This document shows positions 1-9,596 of a stretch of DNA of 64,000 nt, piece after piece. Source of the DNA: a bacterium (GTDB taxonomy: Bacteria > Desulfobacterota > Binatia > HRBIN30 > CADEER01); contig JAHBUY010000002.1 of NCBI GenBank assembly GCA_019637795.1, positions 806,001-870,000 of the forward strand. The letters are read 5' to 3'. The position numbers and the translations under genes were made by a program. Below the pieces are notes generated by a model. That model saw only the letters and a program-made list of their open reading frames with translations, was not told the DNA's origin and made no database searches. Numbering within the stretch: the stretch's first letter is position 1; every line of letters starts with the position of its first letter.

Positions 1-386
1 AGTTGCGGCGCCGCCGCGTGGAAGCGCGTCAGCCATCCCGCCGCCGGCGCTCCATCGGTCGTGCCGCGCACGTGCTCGACGAAGTCCACGCCATCGACGA
101 ACTCCATGGTGAAGAAGCAGGTGTCATCGGTGACGAACAGGTCGTGCAACTGCACCAGATTGGCGTGGACGATCCCGGCGAGGGCGCGGAACTCGCCCTT
201 GAGGCGAAAGATCTGCTCCGCCTCCAGATCGCGCAACGTCTTGAGCGCGACGACGGCGCCCGATTCGCTGTCGTGCGCCCGGTAGACCGTGCCCATGCTG
301 CCCTCGCCGACCAGCTCGAGCGGCTGGAAGCGCCCCTTCGGGCCGAAGGCCCGAGGCAGCGACGCGCGATCCGGAGCACGCGTCAT
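1..386 (-). CDS. Serine/threonine protein kinase, N-terminal part (runs off the left edge)
   Basis: Reading leftward from the ATG at 386, about 128 residues of a Hanks-type Ser/Thr kinase are visible before the window ends. After a short basic leader come the ATP-binding glycine loop GEGSMGTVYRA (residues 27 to 37), the ATP-anchoring lysine of VALK (K49), a likely alpha-C glutamate (E65) and the hinge segment FFTMEFVDG (91 to 99). The catalytic loop and DFG motif lie outside. Such kinases phosphorylate proteins on Ser/Thr from the cytoplasmic side. It is divergently arranged with an AAA+ transcription activator across a 179-bp gap, so the two may form one signalling unit; that is inference. 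The stop, total length and C-terminal domains cannot be seen. Confidence 0.85.
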   Translation of the reverse strand, partial: MTRAPDRASLPRAFGPKGRFQPLELVGEGSMGTVYRAHDSESGAVVALKTLRDLEAEQIFRLKGEFRALAGIVHANLVQLHDLFVTDDTCFFTMEFVDGVDFVEHVRGTTDGAPAAGWLTRFHAAAPQ

Positions 387-486
387 GGCGTCGTCCGCGG
401 TCGGACGCGCCGAGGACGCGGCACCCCGATTGCGACCGGACGCCGCTCGCGTGTTCTGCCCGCCGCCGGAGACATCGACGCTACGG

Positions 487-554
487 CTAGAGCATCCGCC
501 ACCCCGATGGCAACGGAAGCGATCTGCGTTCACATCCTCGGCCCGATGCTCTAG
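487..554. promoter_or_regulatory. Dyad in the divergent kinase/activator promoter region
   Basis: A perfect 10-bp inverted repeat, CTAGAGCATC at 487-496 and GATGCTCTAG at 545-554, has a 48-bp spacer. It sits between the divergent kinase and activator genes, its right arm ending 11 bp before the activator ATG. The position fits an operator for the helix-turn-helix activator or an mRNA hairpin. No convincing sigma-54 (-24/-12) or sigma-70 promoter was recognised in the gap. Confidence 0.4.
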
Positions 555-565
555 GACGGACCGCG

Positions 566-2101
566 ATGCATCGCGACGAGGAGGACCCGGCGGCGGCGCG
601 CCTGCTCGCGGAGCACGCGCTCTACCGGCGCCTGCTCGAGCTCGGACTGCGCGAGGACCTCGAATCGTTCCTCGCCGAGGCTCTGGCGCTGCTCGTCGAG
701 GCCGGCGCCGCCCAGCGCGGCTACGTGGAACTGTTCGATGACGACGAGGCGGACGAGCAGCCGCGCTGGTCCACCGCGCACGGCTTCTCTCGCGAGGAGA
801 TGGCCGACGTGCACGCCCTCATCTCCTCCGGGATCATCGCCGCCACCCTGGCGAGCGGAGAGACGGTGATCACGGCCTCCGCGCTCGGCGACCCCCGCTT
901 TCGCGACCGGCCGAGCGTGCAGCGGGGGCGGATCGAGGCCGTGCTGTGCGCGCCGATCGGCCGCGAGCTGCCGTGCGGCGCCATGTATCTGCAGGGGCGC
1001 CACCAGTCCGGTCCATTCACGGAACACGACCAGTCGCGGGTCGAGCTCTGCGCTCGGCACCTGGCGCCGGTCGCGCGTCGCCTGCTCCATCAACGGCGCG
1101 ACGGCTCGCGCGACGATCCGACGGCGACGCCCCGCAAGCGGCTGCGGGCCGATGGCGTGGTCGGGCGCAGTGCGGCCCTCGCCGCCGTGCTCGAGCAGGT
1201 CGCCCTCGTTGCCCCGCTCGACGTGTCGGTGTTGCTGACCGGGCCGTCGGGAACCGGCAAGACGCAACTGGCGCGCGTGCTGCACGACAGTGGACCACGT
1301 GCCGGCCGCCCATTCGTCGAGCTGAATTGCGCGGCGTTGCCGGACATGCTGCTGGAGAGCGAGCTGTTCGGCGCCGCCGCCGGCGCGCATTCGACCGCGA
1401 CGCGCCGCATCGAGGGCAAGGTGGCCGCCGCGGAGGGCGGGTCGTTGTTCCTCGACGAGGTGGGCGAGCTGTCGGCGTCGGCGCAGGCCAAGCTGCTCCA
1501 GTTGCTGCAGTCCAGGAGCTATTTCCCGCTCGGCGACGCGCAGCCGCGGCATGCCGACGTGCGGATCATCGCCGCGACCAACGGCGATCTGCGCCGCGCC
1601 GTCATCGAGCGGCGCTTTCGCGAGGACCTGTTGTACCGCCTGGAAGTGGTGCCGGTGCGGGTGCCGAGCCTGGCCGAGCGCCGCGAGGATCTCGGCGAGC
1701 TGGCCGAGGCGTTCTGCGAGCAGGCGTGCAGACGCCATCGCCTGCCACGGCTGACGATTTCGCATAACGCGCTGCGCGCGCTGCGCGCGGCGGAGTGGCC
1801 GGGAAACGTGCGGCAGTTGGCGCACGCCGTCGAGGCCGCCGCCATCCGCGCCGCCGGGGCGGCGGCCGAGCGCATCGAGCCGACGCACTGCTTCCCCAAC
1901 GGCGGGCATGCGCGCGACGGAGGAACCGACCTGACGTTCCAACAGGCGACGCAGCGCTTTCAGGCGGGTCTGCTCGCCGACATGCTCGCCGAGACGGGGT
2001 GGAACATCGCCGAGACCGCTCGCCGTCTCGACCTTGCCCGCTCGCACGTCTACAGCCTCATCCGCGCCTTCGGGATCGCGCGAGCGGTGAAACGCTCCTG
2101 A
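566..2101 (+). CDS. GAF - AAA+ - Fis-type HTH transcriptional activator with a degenerate GAFTGA loop
   Basis: This 511-residue protein has the layout of a bacterial enhancer-binding protein. A GAF-like sensory domain (about 15 to 180) is followed by an AAA+ ATPase with Walker A GPSGTGKT (226 to 233) and Walker B FLDE (D297, E298), and a C-terminal Fis-type helix-turn-helix (about 475 to 505). The family normally remodels sigma-54 RNA polymerase through a GAFTGA loop. Here the corresponding segment after ELFG reads GAHSTA (273 to 278), losing the Phe and the central Thr-Gly. It may therefore act without sigma-54 or by a modified contact. The GAF domain and the divergent Ser/Thr kinase suggest control by a small ligand or by the kinase. 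The ATG at 566 follows the dyad at 487-554 without a strong ribosome-binding site. Confidence 0.85.
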   Translation: MHRDEEDPAAARLLAEHALYRRLLELGLREDLESFLAEALALLVEAGAAQRGYVELFDDDEADEQPRWSTAHGFSREEMADVHALISSGIIAATLASGETVITASALGDPRFRDRPSVQRGRIEAVLCAPIGRELPCGAMYLQGRHQSGPFTEHDQSRVELCARHLAPVARRLLHQRRDGSRDDPTATPRKRLRADGVVGRSAALAAVLEQVALVAPLDVSVLLTGPSGTGKTQLARVLHDSGPRAGRPFVELNCAALPDMLLESELFGAAAGAHSTATRRIEGKVAAAEGGSLFLDEVGELSASAQAKLLQLLQSRSYFPLGDAQPRHADVRIIAATNGDLRRAVIERRFREDLLYRLEVVPVRVPSLAERREDLGELAEAFCEQACRRHRLPRLTISHNALRALRAAEWPGNVRQLAHAVEAAAIRAAGAAAERIEPTHCFPNGGHARDGGTDLTFQQATQRFQAGLLADMLAETGWNIAETARRLDLARSHVYSLIRAFGIARAVKRS

Positions 2102-2257
2102 TGCCACGCCGCTCCCCGCTCGCGGATGCGCGGGCGGCTCGCGCTGGGCGATGGTACCAACGAACGCGCGGCGGGTGGCGCCGACCACGCGCGGCGCTGC
2201 GCGCTGGCGTGCCCGGCGACAACGCCGCATGCGCCGTCGCCATCCGTTCCGAGGCCG

Positions 2258-3106
2258 TCACCCGGGACGCCGGCGAACCCACATGACGTAGGGGACGATG
2301 GCGAACACCGACACCGCGAGATAGGCGAGGATGGTGGCTTTCACCGCCGGCGCGGCGTTGTTCGCCGCCGCCACCAGCAGCGCGAGTCCGGCGTTGCGGG
2401 CGGCACTGCCGATCGCCACGGCGGTGCGCACCGCCGGATCCGGTCGGCCGAGCCAGTGGCCGACGGCCAGCGCGCCGAGGGTGACGAGCGCGATCGCGGT
2501 GACGACGCGGCCGCCGGCGCTGATCGCGATCCCCCACAGATCGATGATCGCCACCACCGCCAGCGCCAGCAGCAACGCGGCGGCGAGTCGGCTGACCGCC
2601 GGCTCGATCCGCGCCGTGCAGACCGGCCAGACGCGGCGCACCGCCATGCCGAGGCCGATCGGCAACAGTTGCGCGAAGAACACCTGGCGCGCGACATCCG
2701 CCGGCGCGATACTCGCATGGCCAGCGTAGAGCGGATTGAGCAGCGCGATGGACAGCGGCATGGAGATGACGGCCAGCAGCGCGACGCTGATCTGCAGCGT
2801 CGGCGCGAAGGCGCGGTGGCCGCCCGCCGCGAGCGATCGACGCAGCGCGATCGGCGCCCCGGGCGAGATCGCCATCACGACGATGCCGATCTCCGCCAGG
2901 CGGGGGAGGGCGAGGGCGCGCGCGACGAGCACGGCGAGCGCCGGCACGGCGACGAGGACCGAGATCAGGCCGCGGAGGAGCGGCCCGGGCTGCGACCAGA
3001 TGCGGCGCAGGTCATCGGCGGCGATGCGCAGGCCGATGCCCGCCATCACCGTGCAGACGGTCACGGCCGCGAGGATGGTGACGACGGATTCCGAAATCGG
3101 GCTCAC
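2258..3106 (-). CDS. Bile acid:sodium symporter (BASS)-like membrane transporter
   Basis: The 282-residue protein is almost entirely hydrophobic, with about nine to ten predicted membrane helices. An early amphipathic stretch (SISES, then IGLRIAADDLRRIWSQPG) and a conserved ISPGAP segment near residues 80 to 85 match the fold of BASS/arsenite-transporter proteins, which move organic anions with sodium. The sequence is divergent and the substrate cannot be named. Translation probably starts at GTG 3106; no ATG in this frame is near. It is divergent from the DUF2254 gene across only 33 bp and converges with the AAA+ activator gene, leaving 156 bp at its 3' side in which no distinct element was seen. 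Confidence 0.6.
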   Translation of the reverse strand: MSPISESVVTILAAVTVCTVMAGIGLRIAADDLRRIWSQPGPLLRGLISVLVAVPALAVLVARALALPRLAEIGIVVMAISPGAPIALRRSLAAGGHRAFAPTLQISVALLAVISMPLSIALLNPLYAGHASIAPADVARQVFFAQLLPIGLGMAVRRVWPVCTARIEPAVSRLAAALLLALAVVAIIDLWGIAISAGGRVVTAIALVTLGALAVGHWLGRPDPAVRTAVAIGSAARNAGLALLVAAANNAAPAVKATILAYLAVSVFAIVPYVMWVRRRPG

Positions 3107-3139
3107 GCATCACCGCCGGGGTGAGAGGGAGAGGGGGAC

Positions 3140-4408
3140 ATGATCGAGCGCCTGCGCCGCGGACAACTGCCCAACTGGATCATTCCGGCGGCGTACGCCC
3201 TGGCCGCTCTCGTCTCCGGCATCGCGCTCCCGCGCATCGAAACCAGATTCCTGCCGGCGATGGAATCCGGCCTGAGCGGCGCCGCCGTGCTGGCGATGCT
3301 CTCGGCCATCGCCTCGGGAATGATCGCGCTCACCGGCATCGTCTTCTCGCTGGCCTTCGTGATGGTGCAGTTCAGTGCCACGGCCTATTCGCCCCGTCTG
3401 GTGCTGTGGCTCGCCCGCGACCCGCTGATCTGGCACGCGGTGGGCATCTTCTCCGCCACGTTTCTCTACGCGCTCGCCGCCATCGGATGGGTGGAGCGGG
3501 CCGGGACCAGCGGGGCGCCGTTCCTCACCGCCTGGTTCGTCATCGTGCTCCTGCTGGCGAGCGTAGCGATGTTCATCGCCCTCATCGAGCGCATCTCGAT
3601 GCTGCAGATCCACCGCATGCTCGCCTTCACCGGCGACCACGGCCGGCGGGTGATCGAGGACACCTACCCCCCGCTGCACGCCGCGCCGGCGCTCGCGGGC
3701 GACGACGAGCGCCTGGCGCTGCCCGTCGGCCAGACCCTCTTCCACGTCGGTCGGCCACGCGCGCTGCAGATGGTGAACCTGCGGTCGCTGCTCGCCCAGG
3801 CCATCGCCGTCGAGGGGACGATCGTCCTCGTCGCGTCGGTCGGCGACACCCTGGTCGAGGGCACCGCGATACTGCACGTCCACGGCGCCCGGCGGCCGAT
3901 CGACGAGGCGGCGCTGCGTGCCGCCGTCGCGACCGGCGGCGAGCGGACCTTCGAGCAGGATCCGAAGTACGCCATCCGTCTGCTGGTCGACATCGCCATC
4001 AAGGCGTTGTCGCCCGCGGTCAACGACCCCACGACGGCGGTCCAGACGCTCGACCACATCGAGGACCTGCTGCGGCGGCTGGGGAGCCGCTGCCTGGAGA
4101 TCGGCGCCCACCGGGACGCCGCCGGCGTCCTCCGCCTGCTGGTGCCATGCCCGACCTGGGACGACTTCCTGATGCTGGCGTTCGACGAGATCCGCTATTG
4201 CGGCGCCACCAGCGTGCAGGTCATGCGCCGCATGCGCGCCCTGGCCGCCGACCTGATCGGCGCCCTGCCCGCCGAGCGACATGCCGCCCTGCGCCATCAC
4301 CTCGAACGGCTCGACGCCAGCATCGCCCGCTCCTTCGAGGACGCCGAAGAGAAGCTGGAAGCCTCGGTCGCCGACCGCCAGGGCCTGGGCATGCCGCACG
4401 CCCACTGA
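3140..4408 (+). CDS. DUF2254 family predicted membrane protein
   Basis: The protein has 422 residues. Four hydrophobic helices lie in the first 155 residues. A soluble C-terminal part carries the family-typical stretch YAIRLLVDIAIKALSPAVND (about 275 to 295) and further conserved segments such as FDEIRYCGA. These match DUF2254, a widespread family of integral membrane proteins of unknown function. The ATG at 3140 follows a GAGAGGGAG purine run that can act as a ribosome-binding site. It converges with the hybrid histidine kinase gene across 47 bp. No function is inferred beyond membrane location. Confidence 0.8.
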   Translation: MIERLRRGQLPNWIIPAAYALAALVSGIALPRIETRFLPAMESGLSGAAVLAMLSAIASGMIALTGIVFSLAFVMVQFSATAYSPRLVLWLARDPLIWHAVGIFSATFLYALAAIGWVERAGTSGAPFLTAWFVIVLLLASVAMFIALIERISMLQIHRMLAFTGDHGRRVIEDTYPPLHAAPALAGDDERLALPVGQTLFHVGRPRALQMVNLRSLLAQAIAVEGTIVLVASVGDTLVEGTAILHVHGARRPIDEAALRAAVATGGERTFEQDPKYAIRLLVDIAIKALSPAVNDPTTAVQTLDHIEDLLRRLGSRCLEIGAHRDAAGVLRLLVPCPTWDDFLMLAFDEIRYCGATSVQVMRRMRALAADLIGALPAERHAALRHHLERLDASIARSFEDAEEKLEASVADRQGLGMPHAH

Positions 4409-4455
4409 AGGTGGCCCGAACGGCCCGGCGCACCAGCGCCGTGGGTGAGGACGGG

Positions 4456-7182
4456 TCACCCGGCGGCGGACGATGGGGACGCGTCGTCGCCGGCGAACAG
4501 GTCGATGGTGGCGAAGAGCTGGCGCGGGTCGATCGGCTTGCTGACGTAGGCGTCCATGCCGGCGGCAAGACACCGCTCCTCGTCGCCGCGCATGGCGTGC
4601 GCGGTCATGGCGATGATCGGCACGTGCCGCTTGCTGAACCGCTCGCGGGCGCGAATGGCGCCGGTGGCCTCGAGGCCATCCATCTCGGGCATCTGCACGT
4701 CCATCAGGACGAGGTCGAACACGGCGCGCTCGTAGGCGGCGACGGTTTCGTGACCGGTGCTCGCGACGACGACGCGATGGCCGCGGCGTTCGAGCAGGCG
4801 GACGGCGAGCTTCTGGTTCACCGGGTTGTCCTCGGCGAGGAGTATGCGCAGCGAGCGCGTGGCCGGCGGGGACGGCGCGACGCCGCGCGCGGGCGAGCGA
4901 GCGGCCACTCGCGCCGCGGGCGCGCGCTCCCCTGGCGGCTCGAGGGCGGCGAGCAGGGCCCCCAGCAGATCGTCGCGCCGCACCGGTTTGCTCAGGTAGC
5001 GCCGTATGGGGTGCCGCGCCGCGTGCTCGGCCGGCGCGAGAGGGCCGGCCGAGGACAACATGATGATCGGCGGCACGGCGCAATCGGCCGCCGCGAGCAT
5101 CCGCTCGATGAGGGCGAAGCCGTCCATGTCCGGCATCTGGCAGTCGAGCAGCGCCAGCCGGAACGGGCTGCCGGCTACGGTTGCCCGCCGCAGCGCGAGC
5201 AGCGCGTTGGCCCCGCTGTCGACCACCGTCGGACGCATGCGCCATGCGCGCAGCGTCTCCTGCAGGATGTGCCGATTGGTGGCGTTGTCATCGACGACGA
5301 GCACGGGAAGATCGCGGAGGTCGACCGGATCGATCGGCAGGGCCACGGCCGCCCCTGGCCCATCGACGCCGAGCGCGACGGTGAAGTGGAAGGTCGAGCC
5401 GCGTCCCGGCTCGCTGTCGACCCAGATGCGCCCGCCCATCATGTCGACCAGTTTGGCGGAGATCGCCAGCCCCAGGCCCGTGCCGCCGTAGCGCCGGGCC
5501 GTCGACCCGTCGGCCTGCTGGAAGGCGTGGAAGATGCCGGCCGCCTTGTCGGCGGGAATGCCGATGCCGGTGTCGCGAACCGAGAAGTGCAGCACCGTGC
5601 CGGCGCGATCCGGCGCGTCGGCGGGCAGGTCGCGCCACCGGTCGACCGCGACCGCCACCTCGCCGCGCTCGGTGAACTTGATCGCGTTGCCACTCAGGTT
5701 GAGCAGAATCTGCCGCAGGCGGCCGGGGTCGCCGAGCACGGCCTCGGGAACGTCCGCCGCCTGCCAACAGGTCAGCTCGAGGTCCTTCTCGTGCGCGCGC
5801 ACCGCCAGCGTGCGCAGGGTGTCCTCCAGGCAGCGGCGAAGATTGAACGGCACGGTCTCGATGGTCATCTTGCCGGCCTCGATCTTGGAGAAATCGAGGA
5901 TGTCGTTGATGATGGTCAGCAGCGCATCGGCCGAGGCCTTCACGGTCTGGAGATATTCGCGTTGCTCGGAGCTGAGGTCGGTGTCGAGCGCCAGGTCGGT
6001 CATGCCGATGATGCCGTTCATCGGCGTGCGGATCTCGTGGCTCATGTTGGCGACGAACTCGCTCTTGGCCCGGCTGGCCGCCTCGGCGGCATCGCGGGCC
6101 CGCTCGAGCTCCCACTGCGCCTGTTTGCGCGCCGTGATGTCCTCGACCTGCGAGACGAAGTAGTGCGGCGTGCCGTCGGCATGGCGCACCAGCGACACCC
6201 CGAGATAGATCCAGACCGCGTGCCCCTGCTTGTGCAGGTAGCGCTTCTCCATCACGTAGTGGGGGATCTCGCCGCGGATCATGCGGCCGACGTTCGCCAG
6301 GTCCCGCTCGAGATCGTCGGGGTGGGTGATCGCCTGGAAGGTCGTGGCGAGCAGCTCGGCCTGGTCGTAGCCGACGATGTCGCACAGCGCGCGGTTCACC
6401 TCGAGCCATCGGCCGTCGAGCGCGACCATCGCCATGCCGACCACGGCGTGATCGAAGGCGCCGCGGAACCGCGCCTGACTCGCCCGCAGCTCTTCTTCGC
6501 GCGCGCGCAATGCCGCCGTGCGCTCGTGCACCGTGCGCTCGATGGTCTCGTTGAGCGTTTCCAGGGCGGCCCGCTGTCCGGTCATCTGGCGCATGTCGCG
6601 AACGGCGTGCACGGAGGCGTAGATGAGGATGACGTCCTCGAAGACCACCCAGGCGGCGTACTCGGCCCAGTGCAGCGGATTGACGACGAGCGGGAGGAAC
6701 GCGGACCGCGGCCAGGCGATGCCGCGGAGAAAGGAATCGGCGGCGACGACCGCGGTGGCGAGCACGAGCACCCGCCAGTCGCGGTAGAACGCGAGGAAGG
6801 CCAGCGAGCCGAAGACGTGAAAGTGGGTCTCGGTGCGTCCCCCGGTGAGATGGATCAGCAACGCCGACCACGCCATCTGGCAGACGGCGATGACGTAGCG
6901 GGTGGCGGGCCGGCCCGGTTCGGTGAGCGCCAGGATGATCGGCACCGCGCTGAATCCCGTGCCGAGCAGGATGGCCGCCCAGACGTGCGGGTGGGTGTAG
7001 TGCACGGTGCCGGCCCAGGTGTAGGGCGCCATCCACAGGATCACCGCCAGGCCGGCGATCCATTGGACCGCCATGAGGACCGCGAACATGCGGTCGGTGC
7101 GCGCGAATTGGATCTGCCGCTCCTCCGCGAACAATGCCGCGGCGCGGGCATGCTGGTCAGCCGCCACGGGGCGCCTCCTCAT
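4456..7182 (-). CDS. Hybrid sensor histidine kinase with PAS domain and two receiver domains
   Basis: The 908-residue protein opens with an integral-membrane sensor of about six helices (25 to 205). A coiled-coil linker, one PAS domain (about 245 to 365) and a HisKA domain follow, with the phosphoacceptor His in [12 protein letters not shown] (about residue 380). The HATPase domain has the G1 and G2 boxes DTGIGIP and [10 protein letters not shown] (about 490 to 610). Two receiver domains end the protein: LVVDDN with phospho-Asp in [11 protein letters not shown] (about 625 to 740) and LLAEDN with [11 protein letters not shown] (about 778 to 895). The build is that of a BarA/GacS-like phosphorelay kinase without an Hpt domain, so a separate Hpt or regulator is needed. 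Its ATG overlaps the stop of the upstream thioredoxin-fold gene (TCAT at 7179-7182 on the plus strand), implying coupled translation. Confidence 0.93.
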   Translation of the reverse strand: MRRRPVAADQHARAAALFAEERQIQFARTDRMFAVLMAVQWIAGLAVILWMAPYTWAGTVHYTHPHVWAAILLGTGFSAVPIILALTEPGRPATRYVIAVCQMAWSALLIHLTGGRTETHFHVFGSLAFLAFYRDWRVLVLATAVVAADSFLRGIAWPRSAFLPLVVNPLHWAEYAAWVVFEDVILIYASVHAVRDMRQMTGQRAALETLNETIERTVHERTAALRAREEELRASQARFRGAFDHAVVGMAMVALDGRWLEVNRALCDIVGYDQAELLATTFQAITHPDDLERDLANVGRMIRGEIPHYVMEKRYLHKQGHAVWIYLGVSLVRHADGTPHYFVSQVEDITARKQAQWELERARDAAEAASRAKSEFVANMSHEIRTPMNGIIGMTDLALDTDLSSEQREYLQTVKASADALLTIINDILDFSKIEAGKMTIETVPFNLRRCLEDTLRTLAVRAHEKDLELTCWQAADVPEAVLGDPGRLRQILLNLSGNAIKFTERGEVAVAVDRWRDLPADAPDRAGTVLHFSVRDTGIGIPADKAAGIFHAFQQADGSTARRYGGTGLGLAISAKLVDMMGGRIWVDSEPGRGSTFHFTVALGVDGPGAAVALPIDPVDLRDLPVLVVDDNATNRHILQETLRAWRMRPTVVDSGANALLALRRATVAGSPFRLALLDCQMPDMDGFALIERMLAAADCAVPPIIMLSSAGPLAPAEHAARHPIRRYLSKPVRRDDLLGALLAALEPPGERAPAARVAARSPARGVAPSPPATRSLRILLAEDNPVNQKLAVRLLERRGHRVVVASTGHETVAAYERAVFDLVLMDVQMPEMDGLEATGAIRARERFSKRHVPIIAMTAHAMRGDEERCLAAGMDAYVSKPIDPRQLFATIDLFAGDDASPSSAAG

Positions 7183-7868
7183 CCGCCCGTGTCGGGCGGC
7201 TCATCCGCGACGAGGGAACAGCCGAACACCGCCGCGGTCGATCCTTCGCTGCTCGGCCATGCTCGCAACCGCTCCGCGACGGCGCGCCGGCCGGGGTTGT
7301 CACCGGCACGGCAGCGCGCCGGCGTGATGCCGCCGCTGAACAGCAGCTCGCCGGTCGCGCCGTAGAGCATCGCCTGGCCGGAGGTGAAGGCGCCGAAGCG
7401 CGATCGCTCGCGTCCGTCGACGTCGCCGAGCACCCGGACGCCCGGGATGGCGGTCGCCGATCGCCAGAGGTCGCCATGCCACCAGTCCCGGGATTCCGTC
7501 CCCGGCGCCAGGAACAGCACCGCGACGGCGGGTCGCGGCGCTCCGGCGCGCGCCATGAGGCGTGACAACTCCTCGAGGCTGGCGCTCGAGCATGCACACT
7601 GCGGGTGCACGAACATGAGCAAGGTTGGCCGGCTGCCGGCCCGGGCAACGGCACTCCCCGCCGGCCAGTGAGCCGGCGGGCGCGCCATCCGGCCGGGGGT
7701 GGCGTCGTAGACCTGCAGACGCCACGCGACGACCCCCGCCGCCGCCAACCATAGGCAGCCGAACGCGGCCAGCGCGCGATTGCGGCGGCGCGGCGCGCGC
7801 TCGTCGGCGGGCGGCGACGCCTGCGGTGCGCTCGCGACCACGCGTTCGCGATCGTTCCCCACGGTCAT
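7179..7868 (-). CDS. Membrane-anchored thioredoxin-fold protein (RedB-like)
   Basis: This 229-residue protein has one N-terminal membrane helix (about 32 to 50) and an exported domain beginning LLMFVHPQCACSSASLEEL (about 83 to 101). The CAC-S motif sits where thioredoxin-fold proteins carry CxxC, so it resembles a thioredoxin-like redox or metal-binding module; proteins of this build have been called RedB. A second region, LYGATGELLFSGGITPAR (about 168 to 185), is typical of such proteins. The gene is first in a two-gene unit and overlaps the histidine kinase by 4 bp, which suggests a shared sensing task, perhaps redox or metal stress. That role is inference. The ATG at 7868 was chosen as the only start before the membrane helix. 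Confidence 0.7.
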   Translation of the reverse strand: MTVGNDRERVVASAPQASPPADERAPRRRNRALAAFGCLWLAAAGVVAWRLQVYDATPGRMARPPAHWPAGSAVARAGSRPTLLMFVHPQCACSSASLEELSRLMARAGAPRPAVAVLFLAPGTESRDWWHGDLWRSATAIPGVRVLGDVDGRERSRFGAFTSGQAMLYGATGELLFSGGITPARCRAGDNPGRRAVAERLRAWPSSEGSTAAVFGCSLVADEPPDTGG

Positions 7869-8253
7869 GCGCGATGGCGGATTGCACGTGCTATGCCTAT
7901 CTGGCGGCGCGCCAGGCGTTTTGCTGACGGGCAGACACCGGTGCCAACGCCGTGCCTGAGGCTCCGCAAACGGCGGCGCGGTGGCGCTCTCCAGGTGGCG
8001 GGGAGCCGAGCGCCGCGCAGGTGACCAGCCATGTGCCGCGGGCGTCGACCGCGGCGGATTCGCCGCGCCCGGTCCTTCCTATCCCACACGGGCTACCGGT
8101 GGACCCTCAGCGATGTGTATAGAGGCGCGACGGCGAGGACCGCCGTCATGTCGATGTGAAACGGATCAGCACGGCCGGGGCGGACGCGGCGGGCGGTCGG
8201 GGGGCAGCCTGCCGGCGCGCGCCTCCGGTGCGGCTGACGGGAGGGCCGCTGCC
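7869..8253. other. Divergent intergenic region, 385 bp
   Basis: This stretch separates the leftward thioredoxin-fold gene from the rightward carboxymuconolactone-decarboxylase-like gene and should hold both promoters. A GTGTATAGAG segment near 8114-8123 could be a rightward -10 box, but no matching -35 box was found. No RNA gene, repeat or conserved small ORF was recognised. Confidence 0.4.
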
Positions 8254-8898
8254 ATGCCTCGCCTGCGCCAGGTTCCACGCGATGCCGCGCCGCCACAGGT
8301 GCAGCAGATGTACGACTTCGTCTTCGGCGCCGGTCGCGATCCGGTGGCCGAGCCCGGCACCGAGACGGGCACGCCCGGCAACTGGTGGACGGTGTTCGCG
8401 CTGGTGCCGGACGCCCTGCTGCACGCCGTCGCCGGCTTCGCCTTCTACCGCTCGCCGGCGCGGGCGCTCGATCCGAAGTTGCGCGAGCTCGGGCAGATGC
8501 GCGCCGGGTGGGCGCGCGGCAGCCAGTTCGTGTTCTCCCAGCACTGCAAGGCCGGGCGCTCGGTCGGGCTCAGCGACGAGCAGGTCGAGGCGGTGCCGGG
8601 ATGGCAGACCGCCGAGGTCTTCTCGCCGCTCGAGCGCGCCGTCCTCGCCTATACCGACGCCCTCGTCCTGGACGGCGGCCGGGTGCCCGACGCCACGTTC
8701 GCCGCCCTGCGCGCCGGCGGCCTGAGCGACGAGCAGATCTTCGAGCTCACCTACATCGTCTGCACCTACGAGATGCACGCCACCATCTGCCGCGCCCTGC
8801 GCCTCGAGTACGACGACGTCGACGAGCGCGTGGTCGAGATCATCGGCGCTGACGGCGTCCGCACGCTCGACGCGATGCGACGGGTCGATCGATCCTGA
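8254..8898 (+). CDS. Carboxymuconolactone decarboxylase (AhpD-like) family protein
   Basis: The 214-residue protein shows the all-helical AhpD/CMD pattern: RELGQMRAGWARGSQFVFSQ followed by HCKAGRSVGLSDEQV, and later FELTYIVCTYEMHATICRAL. The usual catalytic CxxC pair is not present at the central helix (QHCKA has a single Cys), so a peroxidase role is doubtful. Related proteins act as gamma-carboxymuconolactone decarboxylases or as uncharacterised CMD enzymes near aromatic-compound genes. The frame is open upstream of the chosen ATG at 8254, but similarity begins at MPRLRQVPRDA, the usual family start. It stands alone between short gaps. Confidence 0.78.
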   Translation: MPRLRQVPRDAAPPQVQQMYDFVFGAGRDPVAEPGTETGTPGNWWTVFALVPDALLHAVAGFAFYRSPARALDPKLRELGQMRAGWARGSQFVFSQHCKAGRSVGLSDEQVEAVPGWQTAEVFSPLERAVLAYTDALVLDGGRVPDATFAALRAGGLSDEQIFELTYIVCTYEMHATICRALRLEYDDVDERVVEIIGADGVRTLDAMRRVDRS

Positions 8899-9052
8899 CC
8901 CCGAATCGGGCGCGCCGCCGTCCGTCGGCGCGGTCGTCACCGCGCGTCGCCGGAGCGGCGCCTGGCCGATGTCGATTCGCCCCGGCGACAGCCGACGCCA
9001 GGGTGGGAAGCCGTCGGGTGCCGCCGACGACAGCACACGAGCTGGAGGAACG

Positions 9053-9421
9053 ATGAAATTCCTGTGCCTGGCCTACGAAGAGGAACGGAAGCTGACCGCG
9101 CTGAGCCAGTCCGAGTGGGACCGCCTGCGCGGCGAGACGCTGGCCTATGTAGAGGTGCTGCGGAAGAGCGGTCATCTGCTCGCCACGCATGCCCTGCAGA
9201 GCGTGCGCACCGCCGCGACGGTGCGGGTGCGCGACGGCGGGGCGTCGGTGATGGACGGGCCGTTCGCGGAGACCAAGGAGACGCTCGGCGGGTTCTTCCT
9301 CGTCGAGGCCCGCGACCGCGACGAGGCGATCGCGCTGGCGGCGCAGTGGCCGTCGGCCCGCCTCGGCAGCATCGAGGTGCGACCGATCGAGGAGGAGCTG
9401 CGCCACGATCGCCGCTACTGA
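9053..9421 (+). CDS. YCII/DGPF-domain protein
   Basis: This small 122-residue protein carries the hallmark MDGPFAETKETLGGFFLVEA (about 64 to 83) after an opening MKFLCLAYEEE. These features define the YCII-related DGPF family, small ferredoxin-like-fold proteins often encoded next to ECF sigma factors. No sigma factor is seen next to it here. The start at 9053 is supported by a GGAGGA ribosome-binding site at 9045-9050; the frame is open upstream but lacks similarity. No catalytic role is known with confidence for the family. Confidence 0.85.
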   Translation: MKFLCLAYEEERKLTALSQSEWDRLRGETLAYVEVLRKSGHLLATHALQSVRTAATVRVRDGGASVMDGPFAETKETLGGFFLVEARDRDEAIALAAQWPSARLGSIEVRPIEEELRHDRRY

Positions 9422-9439
9422 GCGCGGCGCGCGCCGCGC
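9422..9439. terminator. GC palindrome after the DGPF gene
   Basis: A perfect 18-bp palindrome made only of G and C begins one base after the stop codon of the DGPF gene. It can form a short hairpin and may end or stabilise the transcript. There is no T-run behind it, so a classic rho-independent terminator is not shown. Confidence 0.35.
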
Positions 9440-9596
9440 CGGCGCCTGGATCTCGAACCGCCGAGTGACCCGCGACGTCCGCCGCGGGCGCGTAGCCGCG
9501 ACGACGGCCATCGCCTCGCGCGGCGCCGCAGGGCCGTCCAGCCGTTGCCGGTCCTGGGCGATGACCATCGCAGCCGGCTCGGCGGCCGCACCGCGC

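Noticed and set aside
3121-7365. Long plus-strand open frame across DUF2254 and opposite the histidine kinase
   Set aside because: The product is Arg/Gly/Asp-rich without domains, while the other strand and frame give canonical kinase and receiver motifs.
8969-9052. Upstream extension of the DGPF gene
   Set aside because: The extra 28 residues have no similarity and the strong GGAGGA site directs the start to 9053.
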